Shown here piece by piece: positions 54,910-64,000 of a stretch of 64,000 nt of DNA; position 1 is the first letter of the stretch; each line of letters begins with the position of its first letter. The stretch comes from Lacinutrix mariniflava (GTDB lineage Bacteria > Bacteroidota > Bacteroidia > Flavobacteriales > Flavobacteriaceae): NCBI RefSeq assembly GCF_001418015.1, contig NZ_LIQG01000026.1, positions 434,001 through 498,000 of the forward strand, read 5' to 3'. The notes beneath the pieces were generated by a model that saw only the letters and a program-made list of their open reading frames with translations, ran no database searches and was not told where the DNA came from. Position numbers and translations under genes: made by a program.

Positions 54910-55806
54910 CTATTCTAAAGTTATTTTAGAGGTAGTCACTAATAAATCTCCATCAAAAATATTAACAGTATAAGTTCCTTTTTCTATATCGTTATTTTTA
55001 TTAAAAGTAAAATAATCGCAAACCTTTAAATTTTCATTTTTATACAGAAATGTTGTTTTATAAGAATACTCATTATCGTTATTCTCTATTATTAAAGCTT
55101 GATCTTTAGATACAATTACAGTATTATTTGGATCTAATATTTGAATGTATAATGCCTTATTAGTTTCTTTAATTAAAGTATTTTTAGCTATAGAATAGCA
55201 AATTTTAAATTTATCTACACGTCTAGATTTTACTGTTAAAACCTCTTTTCCTGAAGACTTTTCTTTAATACCTTCTATTCTTAAATCGAATAAATTTAAA
55301 AAATTAGCTTCTTCTATCTTTTTAGTTAAACCTTCCTTCTCTTCAGCTAAAACCTCTTTTTCTTTAGTAAGCGCAGTATTTATTTCTTTAGAATTCGATA
55401 ATTGTTTCCTACGTTTAGTAATCGCTTTTACTAGTAAGCTGTTATCTTGTTTTAATTCTTTATTCTCTCTTATTAAGTTTTTAAACTCGCTATCAAGTTC
55501 TAATTGTCTCCTTTTAAGTTGGATTAAAGCTTTGTAGGTTGGTTCTATAACTTTTATAGAATCTATTAAATTTTCTATTTCTAATTTAGCAGCTTCAAGC
55601 TTTACATCCTTTTCTTCAGTTTCAATAATAGCCCAATCGTATGCTTTATGCATGTGCTGTAACTCCTTTAAAACAAGTTGTTTTTCGGTTTCTAGCGTGG
55701 TATCTACTTTTGGATCCGGTTTAATTGAGTAAAATCCAAATCCGAAAATAATTAATGCTAATAATGTTAATCCTCTTCCTAATTGCTTTCTGTTATTTGT
55801 AGTCAT
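54910..55806 (-). CDS. membrane-anchored coiled-coil protein of unknown function
   Basis: 298 aa from the ATG at 55806 (MTTNNRKQLGRGLTLLALIIFGFGFYSIK); a frame 12 codons longer seems unneeded. A short basic N-terminus and one membrane segment are followed by a long coiled coil (residues ~45-165, e.g. KNLIRENKELKQDNSLLVKA) and a C-terminal beta-rich domain (~170-298, ending VNIFDGDLLVTTSKITLE). Resembles Bacteroidota chromosome-partitioning-like envelope proteins only in layout. Function unknown. Confidence 0.75.
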   Translation of the reverse strand: MTTNNRKQLGRGLTLLALIIFGFGFYSIKPDPKVDTTLETEKQLVLKELQHMHKAYDWAIIETEEKDVKLEAAKLEIENLIDSIKVIEPTYKALIQLKRRQLELDSEFKNLIRENKELKQDNSLLVKAITKRRKQLSNSKEINTALTKEKEVLAEEKEGLTKKIEEANFLNLFDLRIEGIKEKSSGKEVLTVKSRRVDKFKICYSIAKNTLIKETNKALYIQILDPNNTVIVSKDQALIIENNDNEYSYKTTFLYKNENLKVCDYFTFNKNNDIEKGTYTVNIFDGDLLVTTSKITLE

Positions 55807-55890
55807 GATATTTATATTTAGTAGTTTAAAGTAGTAAGACAATCTAAAATATGATTACCCTACTTTTTAAAAATATAATTACTAAATATA

Positions 55891-57051
55891 TTATTTAAAA
55901 GGATGTCTCTCTACCCATTTTGTGACTGGATTTAGATACTTAAAAATTATTTGAAGTACGGAGTTTGCTATAAAATTAGTATGTTTCATGTATATAAACA
56001 TAGCTTTGGGTTTTGCTCCTACAGAGCTTTTAATCTCCATTGCTGTTCTTGCATATATAATAGCTTTAACATTGTTCTCTATTGCAAACTGCGCCATATC
56101 GTACAGCATATTTAAATATAATTGATGCTTATATTGAAACTCTGGATTATAGCCTAAAAAGTAAGTTTCTAGCGCTTGGTTATTAATTATTAAGGTGAAG
56201 AAACCCACGAGTACTTCATCTATAAAATAACCGAAAACTTTAAAGTTATCTTTAAGTTCTCCTTTTAAAAGTTTAAAGTGATTTTTGTTTAAAATGAAAG
56301 AATTTACACGTGCATTATCAGATACATTTTTATACAATTGAAATATTTCTGACTCTAAAGTATTTAAATCTTCAGCCGTTAATTCTCTTTTTACTATTCC
56401 TTTTCCTTTTTTTCTAGCCGATTTAAAACGATCGCGATATTTTTTGGTAAAAGCAGCAGTATAATCTTCTAAAGCATTCCAAGATTCTGGAATATTAAAA
56501 ACCATATTGGGCTGCACTTCTACTTTGTATAGTTTATTAGATTTAAAAAAGGGTTGATTATTATGAATTGTATCTTCTTGAAAATAGTCTTTAAAGGCAA
56601 TTAGTCTTACTTTCTTACTCTGCTTCTCTTTTAAATCTACTGTTATGGTTTTAATTGCAATAGATAACTGCTCTAGGTATTGTTTATAACTTATGGCTTC
56701 ACTTTTAAAAAACAAACCATGTTGTCCAGTATGCATAATGTTACCAATAACTAAGGTGTTACCTTTTACTATTTTAGATATAAGCTGTTTAGATTTTCTG
56801 GTGATTAGTTTATCGTTAGCATTTCTAAAAATATCTTCAAGATACATCTCTACACGTTGTATTATAGCTATTCCAACGAGCTCTTCTTCCTTAAAAACAC
56901 CAAGATACTGTGAAGTAATGTTTTTAGGCGAAGATTGCTCTAAGGCGCTTAAAAATGCTGTTTTTAAAAACACATCATTAGTAGGTAAAGCATTCCAAGA
57001 CTCTGGTAGCTCTTTAACTTTATTGTATATTTTAATGTGTAGTTTGTCCAT
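55891..57051 (-). CDS. GNAT/FemAB-like acyltransferase
   Basis: 386 aa, soluble. Residues ~190-345 contain YTAAFTKKYRDRFKSARKKGKGI, FGYFIDEVLVGFFTLIINN, ETYFLGYNPEFQYKHQLYLNMLYDMAQFAIEN and IIYARTAMEIKSSVGAKP, which fit a GNAT/FemAB-type acyltransferase fold. The N-terminal half is a diverged second lobe (VGIAIIQRVE). The substrate is unknown. The start codon directly follows the T-run of a terminator hairpin, so its expression may depend on read-through. Confidence 0.72.
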   Translation of the reverse strand: MDKLHIKIYNKVKELPESWNALPTNDVFLKTAFLSALEQSSPKNITSQYLGVFKEEELVGIAIIQRVEMYLEDIFRNANDKLITRKSKQLISKIVKGNTLVIGNIMHTGQHGLFFKSEAISYKQYLEQLSIAIKTITVDLKEKQSKKVRLIAFKDYFQEDTIHNNQPFFKSNKLYKVEVQPNMVFNIPESWNALEDYTAAFTKKYRDRFKSARKKGKGIVKRELTAEDLNTLESEIFQLYKNVSDNARVNSFILNKNHFKLLKGELKDNFKVFGYFIDEVLVGFFTLIINNQALETYFLGYNPEFQYKHQLYLNMLYDMAQFAIENNVKAIIYARTAMEIKSSVGAKPKAMFIYMKHTNFIANSVLQIIFKYLNPVTKWVERHPFK

Positions 57052-57078
57052 AAAAAAACTGATGGTAAATCCATCAGT
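57052..57078 (-). terminator. terminator after the DUF1761 gene, abutting the next start codon
   Basis: ACTGATGG, 5-base loop, CCATCAGT (8-bp perfect stem), followed in the minus direction by T7, which ends at the ATG of the GNAT/FemAB-like gene (57051). Confidence 0.8.
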
Positions 57079-57107
57079 CTCATTTAATATTTTATAAAAT
57101 TACAATA

Positions 57108-57587
57108 TTATCTCCAACCACAAACAATTGCTCCCATAATTGCTAAAGAAACAATCCAATAACCTGAGTTTATAAAAATGTATTTCCAACTTTTACGCTC
57201 AAACATTCCATTAATTGCAATTACTGGAAAGAATAAAAATACTCCTGCTAAAACACCATGTAAAGCACCATGTCCAAAAGTTCTAAATTCGTTTTTATAC
57301 TCTTCCATAAACGCTTTATAGTTTATAGTTTCTCCCAATTCTCCTTGCGCTAAACTATATGCTCCCATTTGGTGCGTTGTTAAGCTTTGTAAAAAGAATG
57401 CTAAAACAAAAGAGAGTAACAAAGTAAGACCAAAAATTAAAGCCATGTTTCCGCCTTTCATTTTTTCGGGTGTCATTTCTGCTTCGCGCATCCAAGCGTT
57501 TCCAAAAAGCTTAGGATTATACCATAAAAATCCAAGAATAATAGGTGCTATAGCAGCTACGGCTATTGCTAAAAAATTAAATTCCAT
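57108..57587 (-). CDS. DUF1761 family membrane protein
   Basis: 159 aa from MEFNFLAIAVAAIAPIILGFLWYNP (ATG at 57587); a longer frame of 20 extra codons overlaps the upstream gene and is less likely. FLWYNPKLFGNAWMREAEMTPEKMK is the DUF1761 signature between membrane segments 1 and 2; about four segments in total. Function unknown. A terminator follows. Confidence 0.85.
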   Translation of the reverse strand: MEFNFLAIAVAAIAPIILGFLWYNPKLFGNAWMREAEMTPEKMKGGNMALIFGLTLLLSFVLAFFLQSLTTHQMGAYSLAQGELGETINYKAFMEEYKNEFRTFGHGALHGVLAGVFLFFPVIAINGMFERKSWKYIFINSGYWIVSLAIMGAIVCGWR

Positions 57588-57640
57588 ATTTAGTAATGTA
57601 TTAGTTAGTTGCTTTAAATATACGAAAAAGTAGAATACGT

Positions 57641-58951
57641 CTACCAACTACCGCTAGCTCCACCTCCACTAGAACTTCCTCCTCCTCCAGAATAACTACT
57701 ACTTGAAGATGATGAAGACGAATAACTTGAAGATCCTGAAGATGAATAACCTCTAGAAGAACCTCCACCTCCTAAACCAGACAAACTTCCTGCCATTTTA
57801 AAGAATGAAAAACCGAAGGTAAGTTTCTGACTGCCCCTAATATCTTTAATAGCGATCCAAATAGAGATTATATAAACCACTATATAGATAACTATAATAA
57901 ACCCTAAAAAATACAACGGTGTTAGGCTGGACATAATAGCATTAATATCATTATTAAAAAAAAGTTGAATTCCAGCTACACCCATAAAAAAAAGAGGCAT
58001 TAAAGTAAAAGCAAAACCACCAAAAAATGGAAAAAGTGTAAAAGGAAAAACAAACAGAAAATTTAAGATACCTAGCTTACCAGTAAATAAATTAGTAAAA
58101 ACACTAATCGCAAATTTAAAGGCCATTTTTAATATCACTAACACACCAACTGCAACGAAAACGGATAAAAAACCAACAAATATTAAACCTAAAAGTAATG
58201 AAACGGAAAAGGTGTAGAAATACAGGATGACACAAAATCCTAATCCTAAATAGATAAGAAACTTAGTTTTATGATCTTGATATAATTGCTTTATTTTAAT
58301 TTTTCGTTTACCCTTTTTAACAACAAGTTTGTTATAGCCATAAAATCCTAATAAAAAATATACAACTGTTAGAAATAAAGAAACAAAGAATTTAGTAACA
58401 TTACTTACTTCACTAGAAGAAGTTTCTTCTACTTCGGGATAATAATTAGAAAATTCTTGTTCGTAACGCGGATTATCTATAAGTCTAATCAACTGTGATG
58501 TTGCAACATCAATACCATTAAAATAATTGCTCTCTTTAAAATTTGGAGTTATAATATTTCTTATAATTCTAGAAGCCAAAGCATCTGTAACTATGGGTTC
58601 TAAACCATTACCAACCTCAATTCTAACCTTTCTATCGTTGCGAGAGATTAAAATTAAAAGCCCATTATCAATCTCTTTCTTACCAAAGCTGTTTCCTTCT
58701 TGATTAAATACGGAATATGCATAACTTTCAATGCTATTCCCATTTAATCTATCTATAGTTAAAATAACTATTTCATGAGATGTTTTAGCCTCGTAAGCTG
58801 TAAGTTTTTGCCTTAAATATTGTGCTTCATCTACACTAAAAATAGCAGCGTTATCAGTTACCATATCTGATATAACAGGATACTCTTGTGCTGTTATGTG
58901 TTGAATACTAGCAAAAACAAGGAGAATTACTATTTTTATTTTTTTCAACAT
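57641..58951 (-). CDS. TPM-domain protein (YgcG-like) with Ser/Gly-rich tail
   Basis: 436 aa. Signal peptide (ending HITAQ), TPM domain (residues ~25-160: VTDNAAIFSVDEAQYLRQKL, IVILTIDRLNGNSIESYAY, VRIEVGNGLEPIVTDALASRII), five or six membrane segments (~185-360) and a Ser/Gly/Tyr-rich tail ending GGASGSW. This is the usual YgcG/TPM_phosphatase layout. Function in bacteria is not established. It lies 21 bp downstream of the DUF3999 gene. Confidence 0.9.
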   Translation of the reverse strand: MLKKIKIVILLVFASIQHITAQEYPVISDMVTDNAAIFSVDEAQYLRQKLTAYEAKTSHEIVILTIDRLNGNSIESYAYSVFNQEGNSFGKKEIDNGLLILISRNDRKVRIEVGNGLEPIVTDALASRIIRNIITPNFKESNYFNGIDVATSQLIRLIDNPRYEQEFSNYYPEVEETSSSEVSNVTKFFVSLFLTVVYFLLGFYGYNKLVVKKGKRKIKIKQLYQDHKTKFLIYLGLGFCVILYFYTFSVSLLLGLIFVGFLSVFVAVGVLVILKMAFKFAISVFTNLFTGKLGILNFLFVFPFTLFPFFGGFAFTLMPLFFMGVAGIQLFFNNDINAIMSSLTPLYFLGFIIVIYIVVYIISIWIAIKDIRGSQKLTFGFSFFKMAGSLSGLGGGGSSRGYSSSGSSSYSSSSSSSSSYSGGGGSSSGGGASGSW

Positions 58952-58972
58952 TTAATACGTTCTAAATTACGT

Positions 58973-60205
58973 TTATTGTTTTTTTAAATCCTTTACTAGA
59001 CTAGAAGAAAAGTATATTATAATTAATCCTGTTAGCACAATACAAACCCACATAAACCACGGTTGTTGCCAGAAAGATTGTTCTTTTGCTACTGTTTGCT
59101 TTACTTCTTCCTTAAGAACGTTTGAAATCTCTAATCGTGGTAAGTTTTCGGAAATATTATGTTTAAAAAAAGAAAGGTCGTACTCTGGAGCATCCATTGT
59201 TTTACGTCCTGTTTGTACGGTATATTTTTCATTAGCTTTTAACGATGAAATTACATATAATGGTTTTTGATAAAAGTTAATACCAGCAAAACTTAAGCTA
59301 TTACTGTCTTTGTTTTCAACTTCAATATAGATATCATCTTCAAAAATTTCTGGTATTGTAAAATTAGTGTCCAAATCTGAATTAAACCGAACATTCGTTA
59401 AACGTTTATTATAAACCTCTTCTTTGTTCTTTATTTTTCGTGAAGCTTTCTTATAAATAATAACATTTCGATTAAAAAACTCTGGAGCAACAACTTTAAA
59501 ATGAAGTTGATTTATTACTTCTTTATTTTCAAATGTTATATGAATTTGTGTTCTCTTCTCCTCAACCAACTCTACAGTGGTCATAGACTTAACAGCAACG
59601 TTTTGCAATTCTCTATTGGTAATAGCGCTATCTAAATTTCCAATTTGTAAAACATTAATTGGTAATGAGTTTACATCATTAAATTCAATTTTAAGGTACT
59701 TGTAATTACATTTAGGAAACGAAATAACGTTATCTATACTCGTGTTATTTACAGCGTTTATATTAGATAAATATCCATTATTTAAAACACCATACCACTG
59801 TTTAAGATGGTTACTTCCTAAAATTTTATAATTTTTTGAACCCGAATAATTAGCCGTAGTTAAAATAATTTCTTCTATTACTTTATATGGATTCTTAAAA
59901 ATAATAGAGGTCTTTTTATTGGTAATTACTTTGTTTGAATGGATTTCGAACTTTGCATAAGAACTCGTTCTTACACTACTTCTTTTCTCTCGAACAAAAT
60001 AAGCGACCTCTTTACCTTTACTATCCAGTATTCTAAAATCGCTTAGATCTCTATTAGAAAATGAACGGATTTTGTTTGGTAAACTTATTTCATATAAGCC
60101 ATCTTCCTTAGCAATTTCAATTGTTCCTGTAGTGTTTTGCGCAATCGCTACATTAACAAATGCTAATGCTAGTAAAAGTTTAATCTGTTTGTTCAGTATC
60201 TTCAT
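58973..60205 (-). CDS. DUF3999 family protein
   Basis: 410 aa. Signal peptide (ending VNVAIAQ), a beta-sandwich-rich body (YKILGSNHLKQWYGVLNNGY, YKYLKIEFNDVNSLPINVLQIG), and one C-terminal membrane segment (PWFMWVCIVLTGLIIIYFSS) with a short Lys tail. Matches DUF3999, whose genes commonly accompany DUF2339 genes. It overlaps the end of the DUF2339 gene by 26 bp. Confidence 0.82.
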   Translation of the reverse strand: MKILNKQIKLLLALAFVNVAIAQNTTGTIEIAKEDGLYEISLPNKIRSFSNRDLSDFRILDSKGKEVAYFVREKRSSVRTSSYAKFEIHSNKVITNKKTSIIFKNPYKVIEEIILTTANYSGSKNYKILGSNHLKQWYGVLNNGYLSNINAVNNTSIDNVISFPKCNYKYLKIEFNDVNSLPINVLQIGNLDSAITNRELQNVAVKSMTTVELVEEKRTQIHITFENKEVINQLHFKVVAPEFFNRNVIIYKKASRKIKNKEEVYNKRLTNVRFNSDLDTNFTIPEIFEDDIYIEVENKDSNSLSFAGINFYQKPLYVISSLKANEKYTVQTGRKTMDAPEYDLSFFKHNISENLPRLEISNVLKEEVKQTVAKEQSFWQQPWFMWVCIVLTGLIIIYFSSSLVKDLKKQ

Positions 60206-62756
60206 TTATAGCTTCTTTAGTTTCCTCTTTTATGTCCTCTTTAGGATCATCACTAACCAATACTTTTATCTTTTGGTATACAAACGAAATAATCAAGATT
60301 AAAACACCAAGTAGTATAAAAGCAACTATTTTACCTGTTTCAGAAATATTATTAATATCGTAAGTAAATAACTTTACTATCGTTATTCCTAAAAGCACTA
60401 AAGCAATAATTCTTATGCTTTTAATTTGTTTTTTAATACCAAAGATTAAAAATATAAAAGCTAATATTCCCCAAAGTACAGGAAATGCTGTTTTAATTAC
60501 TTTTTGAGTGGCTAAACTTATTTGTTTGTAAGAAGATACATCTTGAGATAATACGGGTTCTGTTAATAATTTTAAACCATGTAGTAATACTTCTTTGCTA
60601 GCAATAAGTACTAATACAAAAGCAGCAACCCAAATAAATATTTTATTATTAAAAATTCCAAAAACAGGTTTTTCTTTATTAGATTTATATACAATAACAC
60701 TAAAAAATACTGTTATAGCAAGCATAACATAATGCAAATTAAAAGCTATTCTATAAACACTTGTTCCATCTACATATGCTCTGTTTTCTAAGAAAGGTAA
60801 ACTTAAAAATACAAAGGCAAAAAGAACAATATTTACACATGCAATTATATTTGCAATCTCTAAATTGTATTGTTTTTTTCTTCTGAATAAAATAAAGGCT
60901 ATAACAGCCGTAAATAATAAATGGTATATAACTGGTATTGCTAAAGCAGAATCCCAGTTATCTATATAATATACAGATTGGAAACTTACTTCTAACATAC
61001 CAACTATGTATAAAAGAATAATTCCTCCAACAAAAGTGAATTTACGATAATTAACAGCATTAAATTCCGTCTCAAAGAAAGGTAAACGTAATGTTTCGTT
61101 TTTAAGTAAAAAGAAAACAGCAAATAAAGAGGCTACTACAAAAAGTCCAGTTCCAAAAATTGGGTTTAGTACTATATTTAAAACCGCTTCATCATTGTAT
61201 TTTTGTACCCAATCGATACCAAGACTTATAATAGCCAAACCATGAACAATTACAGAAGCAAAACGATAGCTTTTTATAGTTGATTTTTTAGCTAACCACA
61301 TTAGTAAAACAGCTTCTGCAGCCCAAAATAATGTAATAAAGTTGCCTTCAAACTGAATAGGGATTGCCAACGTAATAAACGTTAATGTTATACCTATTAA
61401 CATATAAACAGCGACCTTATCAAGGCTAAATTTTTTATATAAGAACCAAGCTAGAACTAAATTAAGTACCGCTAAACCTGCTGTAAATAATCCTTTAAAT
61501 TCTGGATGATAATTGTTTAATGTTACCATACCTACAGTAAAAAAGAAAGCTGTCGCTGCAAATAACATTGTTAATTGCGCTTTTGTGAAAATAGTTTTAG
61601 TTCTTAGGTTGTTTACAACATTTGTAATTACAAATATGATGTAAAAAGCAAAAGCAAATAGTAAGCCACCTAAATAATGAGGTGCTTCGCTTTGGTTGTC
61701 TTGTATAAACCAACCTCCAAATAAAATTACTGTAAAAATAAATGCCAGTATGTTTACTAAACTCCATTTTTTATAGAACGCTAAAAGTGTTATCCCAATG
61801 TTTAAGATAATAATATATGTAAAGAGCACGATATAGTTACCTGAGCCTGTACTTATCATAAAAGGTACTGCAAAACCACCAATAAGTGATAATACAGCAA
61901 GCTCTATTCTGTTATAAGATAAAGATACTAAGCAACTAAAAATGGTAATAATAACCATAATAGCAAATGCTACTTCTTGATTAAAGAGCTTGTATTCATG
62001 AAAAGCTATAGCTATTGTAAAGTAGAAAATAGCAATAGCTCCTGCCACTAAAACGGAACTAAATGCTGCATATTTTTTTCGTAATTTACTAGCAATTAAC
62101 ATGACTAAAGAACCACATAAAACACCTATTCCTACTCTCGCTGGCTCGTTTATCCAATTTTTATCAATTGCAAATTTTACAAAATAACTTATACCTAAAA
62201 CAAGAATTAATATACCAAGTTTATTAATAAGATTCTCACCTATAAACTTCTCTAAATCTGGGTTTTTTTCTTTAAAACGTTCCCATAGTGGTTTACTGTC
62301 GGGTTTAAAAGTCTCTTCTTCTTTAGTTGTACTGTCTACAATAGATTTCTTTTCTATAGTATACGTTTTAGTAGTATCTGCTGCTTTAGTTTCAATAACC
62401 TGTTTAGGTTCCTCCTTTATAGTTTTGTTAATAGTTTCTTTAACCGGTTCTGGAATTGATTCTGGAATTGGCTTAGATACAATTTCTGGAATTATTGGAA
62501 CAATAGGCTCTGGTATTGGAATTGGTACAACTTCTTTTGATGGCTCTATTTTAGCCTGAACAATAGGTGCCGTATTTCCAGTAGAAGACACCATTTCTGT
62601 GAGCTTAATAATCTTCTTGTTTAATACCTTTATATTTTCATTTAAGGTCTTATTGTTCTCGTTTAGAGTGTTGAAATTAGAATTTGTTTTCTTAATTAAA
62701 ACAAATAATAAAATAAGTATTAAAATTACCACTACTACCTCTATAGAATATATCAT
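60180..62756 (-). CDS. DUF2339 family multispanning membrane protein
   Basis: 858 aa. An N-terminal membrane segment, a coiled coil (~20-57) and a Pro/Glu/Lys linker (~70-160) precede WERFKEKNPDLEKFIGENLINKLGILILVLGISYFVKFAIDKNWI, the DUF2339 signature, and about 24 further membrane segments. The C-terminal tail is acidic. Function unknown. It probably works with the co-transcribed DUF3999 protein. The 123 bp upstream (62757-62879) show no clear promoter. Confidence 0.88.
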   Translation of the reverse strand: MIYSIEVVVVILILILLFVLIKKTNSNFNTLNENNKTLNENIKVLNKKIIKLTEMVSSTGNTAPIVQAKIEPSKEVVPIPIPEPIVPIIPEIVSKPIPESIPEPVKETINKTIKEEPKQVIETKAADTTKTYTIEKKSIVDSTTKEEETFKPDSKPLWERFKEKNPDLEKFIGENLINKLGILILVLGISYFVKFAIDKNWINEPARVGIGVLCGSLVMLIASKLRKKYAAFSSVLVAGAIAIFYFTIAIAFHEYKLFNQEVAFAIMVIITIFSCLVSLSYNRIELAVLSLIGGFAVPFMISTGSGNYIVLFTYIIILNIGITLLAFYKKWSLVNILAFIFTVILFGGWFIQDNQSEAPHYLGGLLFAFAFYIIFVITNVVNNLRTKTIFTKAQLTMLFAATAFFFTVGMVTLNNYHPEFKGLFTAGLAVLNLVLAWFLYKKFSLDKVAVYMLIGITLTFITLAIPIQFEGNFITLFWAAEAVLLMWLAKKSTIKSYRFASVIVHGLAIISLGIDWVQKYNDEAVLNIVLNPIFGTGLFVVASLFAVFFLLKNETLRLPFFETEFNAVNYRKFTFVGGIILLYIVGMLEVSFQSVYYIDNWDSALAIPVIYHLLFTAVIAFILFRRKKQYNLEIANIIACVNIVLFAFVFLSLPFLENRAYVDGTSVYRIAFNLHYVMLAITVFFSVIVYKSNKEKPVFGIFNNKIFIWVAAFVLVLIASKEVLLHGLKLLTEPVLSQDVSSYKQISLATQKVIKTAFPVLWGILAFIFLIFGIKKQIKSIRIIALVLLGITIVKLFTYDINNISETGKIVAFILLGVLILIISFVYQKIKVLVSDDPKEDIKEETKEAINEDTEQTD

Positions 62757-62879
62757 AAATTATGTCGCTATTAATAGTTAACATTATAACAGTTAAGAAA
62801 ATCAATATACCCTATATAAAAAGTACTTAACAAAGTAATTTATAAGTGCAGTGTTTGTTTTTAAATCTGCAGGAAAAAG

Positions 62880-64000
62880 TTATGCAATTGCATTAGCTTC
62901 TTCTACTAATAAATCGTTTTTATCTTCTAAAGCCTTAGAAATAAAATCGTTTATAGCATCATTTTTTTCTAATCCGTTATTTAGTAAAACACCCAAACTT
63001 ATTATTGTAATTATACGCGTTCCTGCTTTTTTAACGGCTGTACCAAATAAAGATTCTAAATCTTCGTAAGATACGCTTTTAGCTAATTCTTGAATTTCAG
63101 CTTTCGCTTTTTCACGTTGATCGTCTTTCATACGATCGTACTTCTTACCATAAGATTTAATTTGGTCTATTGCAGAACGTTTGTTTGGTTGTGCTTGCTT
63201 TTGTTGATTATCATTCGCTGTTTTAGGCTTTACCTTTGCCCAAGAATCACGTAAACCAACCGTTTTATTAAACACTAAATTGTCTTTAGTAGCATCGTTA
63301 TCTACATTAAAATAACCTAAACGTTGAAACTGAAACTGTGCTCCTATTTTAGCTTCAGCTAAACTTGGTTCTACAAAAGCTTCAATTGTTTTTAAAGAAT
63401 TCTTATTAATAAATTCCATAAAATCTTTATCTCCATGACTGTCTGGTGCTTCGTCTGTAAATAATCTATCATATTCACGAACTTCTGCCTTAATAGCATG
63501 CTTTATAGAAACCCAATGTAAGGTTCCTTTTACTTTCTTTTCGGTATCCTCAGAATAAGTACAGTGAATTTCGGTTACATTACCTTGAGCATCTTTTACT
63601 ACACTATCTGCTTTAATAATGTAAGCGTTCTTCAATCTAACTTCTCCGCCTAATTTTAATCTAAAAAATTGGCTGCTTGCTTTTTCTTTAAAATCCTCTT
63701 TCTCAATGTATAATTCGCGAGAAAAAGGTACTTTTCTAGAACCTGCAGTCTCATCTTCCTGATTATTTTCGGCTTCAAGCCATTCTTCCTTATCTTCAGG
63801 ATAGTTAGTAATAACAACTTTTATAGGATTTAAAACAGCCATTACTCGGTCTGCTTTTTTATTTAAATCTTCACGAATACAAAATTCTAAAAGCGATACA
63901 TCGATTAGGTTTTCGCGCTTAGCAACACCAACAGTTTCAACAAATTTTCGAATCGATTGTGGTGTATAACCACGTCTACGTAAACCAGAAATGGTTGGCA
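62880..64000 (-). CDS. glnS: glutamine--tRNA ligase, C-terminal part with extra C-terminal domain (5' end outside window)
   Basis: The open frame runs off the right edge. PTISGLRRRGYTPQSIRKFVETVG and VSLLEFCIREDLNKKADRVMAVLNPIKVVI are characteristic of GlnRS between the catalytic and anticodon-binding parts; VPFSRELYIEKEDF, GEVRLKNAYIIKAD and QFQRLGYFNVDNDATKDNLVFNKTVGLRD complete the beta-barrel anticodon domain. The last ~115 residues (after WAKVKPKT) are an additional helical region beyond the normal end of the enzyme, possibly YqeY-like. The protein would charge tRNA-Gln. Confidence 0.93.
   Translation of the reverse strand, partial: PTISGLRRRGYTPQSIRKFVETVGVAKRENLIDVSLLEFCIREDLNKKADRVMAVLNPIKVVITNYPEDKEEWLEAENNQEDETAGSRKVPFSRELYIEKEDFKEKASSQFFRLKLGGEVRLKNAYIIKADSVVKDAQGNVTEIHCTYSEDTEKKVKGTLHWVSIKHAIKAEVREYDRLFTDEAPDSHGDKDFMEFINKNSLKTIEAFVEPSLAEAKIGAQFQFQRLGYFNVDNDATKDNLVFNKTVGLRDSWAKVKPKTANDNQQKQAQPNKRSAIDQIKSYGKKYDRMKDDQREKAKAEIQELAKSVSYEDLESLFGTAVKKAGTRIITIISLGVLLNNGLEKNDAINDFISKALEDKNDLLVEEANAIA

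Noticed and set aside
57657-57790. Ser/Gly repeat region as a mobile or repeat element
   Set aside because: It is the low-complexity tail normally found in TPM-domain proteins.

Overview
The window is AT-rich chromosomal DNA from a member of the Bacteroidota, almost certainly a marine Flavobacteriaceae (Olleya/Lacinutrix/Winogradskyella-like; the genus is inference). The evidence is: type IX secretion (T9SS) C-terminal sorting domains, lineage-typical families (DUF4837, DUF4175, GH3-like, DUF1761, OmpH-like), Bacteroidota promoter boxes (TAnnTTTG), weak or absent Shine-Dalgarno sequences, and many lipoproteins with short lipoboxes. No tRNA, rRNA, CRISPR array or insertion sequence was seen, and no gene-free stretch exceeds 300 bases.

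Positions 1-23.6 kb are a leftward-transcribed surface-polysaccharide (O-antigen or capsule) locus. From its promoter-proximal end it encodes a Wzz-like chain-length protein, RfbBACD (dTDP-L-rhamnose), a WbpO/TviB-type UDP-HexNAc dehydrogenase, WecB and WecC (UDP-ManNAcA), then a complete pseudaminic acid pathway (PseB, PseC, PseF, a fused PseG-PseH, PseI). These are followed by a Wzx flippase, a GT-B-type transferase, two Wzy/WaaL-like membrane proteins, a small lipoprotein translationally coupled to them, a third Wzy-like gene broken by a frameshift in a homopolymer, a beta-helix lipoprotein and an AsnB-type amidotransferase cut by the window edge. Together they predict an acidic glycan with rhamnose, N-acetyl-hexosaminuronic acid (possibly amidated) and pseudaminic acid. 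Only one glycosyltransferase is visible, so others must lie beyond position 1 or elsewhere.

Positions 23.6-34.5 kb hold a conserved unknown protein whose C-terminal half looks like a nucleoside phosphorylase/nucleosidase domain, a coupled unit M23 peptidase - alpha/beta hydrolase lipoprotein - GH3-type ligase, then TatA, DUF4837, an MltD-like lytic transglycosylase, phosphoglycerate kinase and a SPOR-tailed surface protein. Positions 34.6-39.4 kb carry holB and a lipid kinase on the plus strand, a paralogue of the SPOR-tailed protein, and an OmpH-like protein.

Positions 39.5-47 kb contain a methyltransferase, mnmG, ybeY and a giant DUF4175 protein. Three parS-like 16-mers flank mnmG, which suggests the ParB-loading centromere and proximity to the replication origin. 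From 47 kb onwards there are two T9SS cargo proteins (one an M36-type metallopeptidase), gltX, an outer-membrane barrel, an SPFH protein, small and coiled-coil unknowns, a GNAT/FemAB-like protein, DUF1761, a TPM protein, a DUF3999/DUF2339 pair and the C-terminal part of glnS with an unusual extension.

The most interesting observations are the homopolymer-disrupted Wzy-like gene, the parS trio, the candidate pseudaminate transferase, the nucleosidase-like signature in an unknown protein, the coupled M23-hydrolase-GH3 unit and the SPOR-tailed paralogues. All function calls come from reading sequence and remembered family features; no database search was run.
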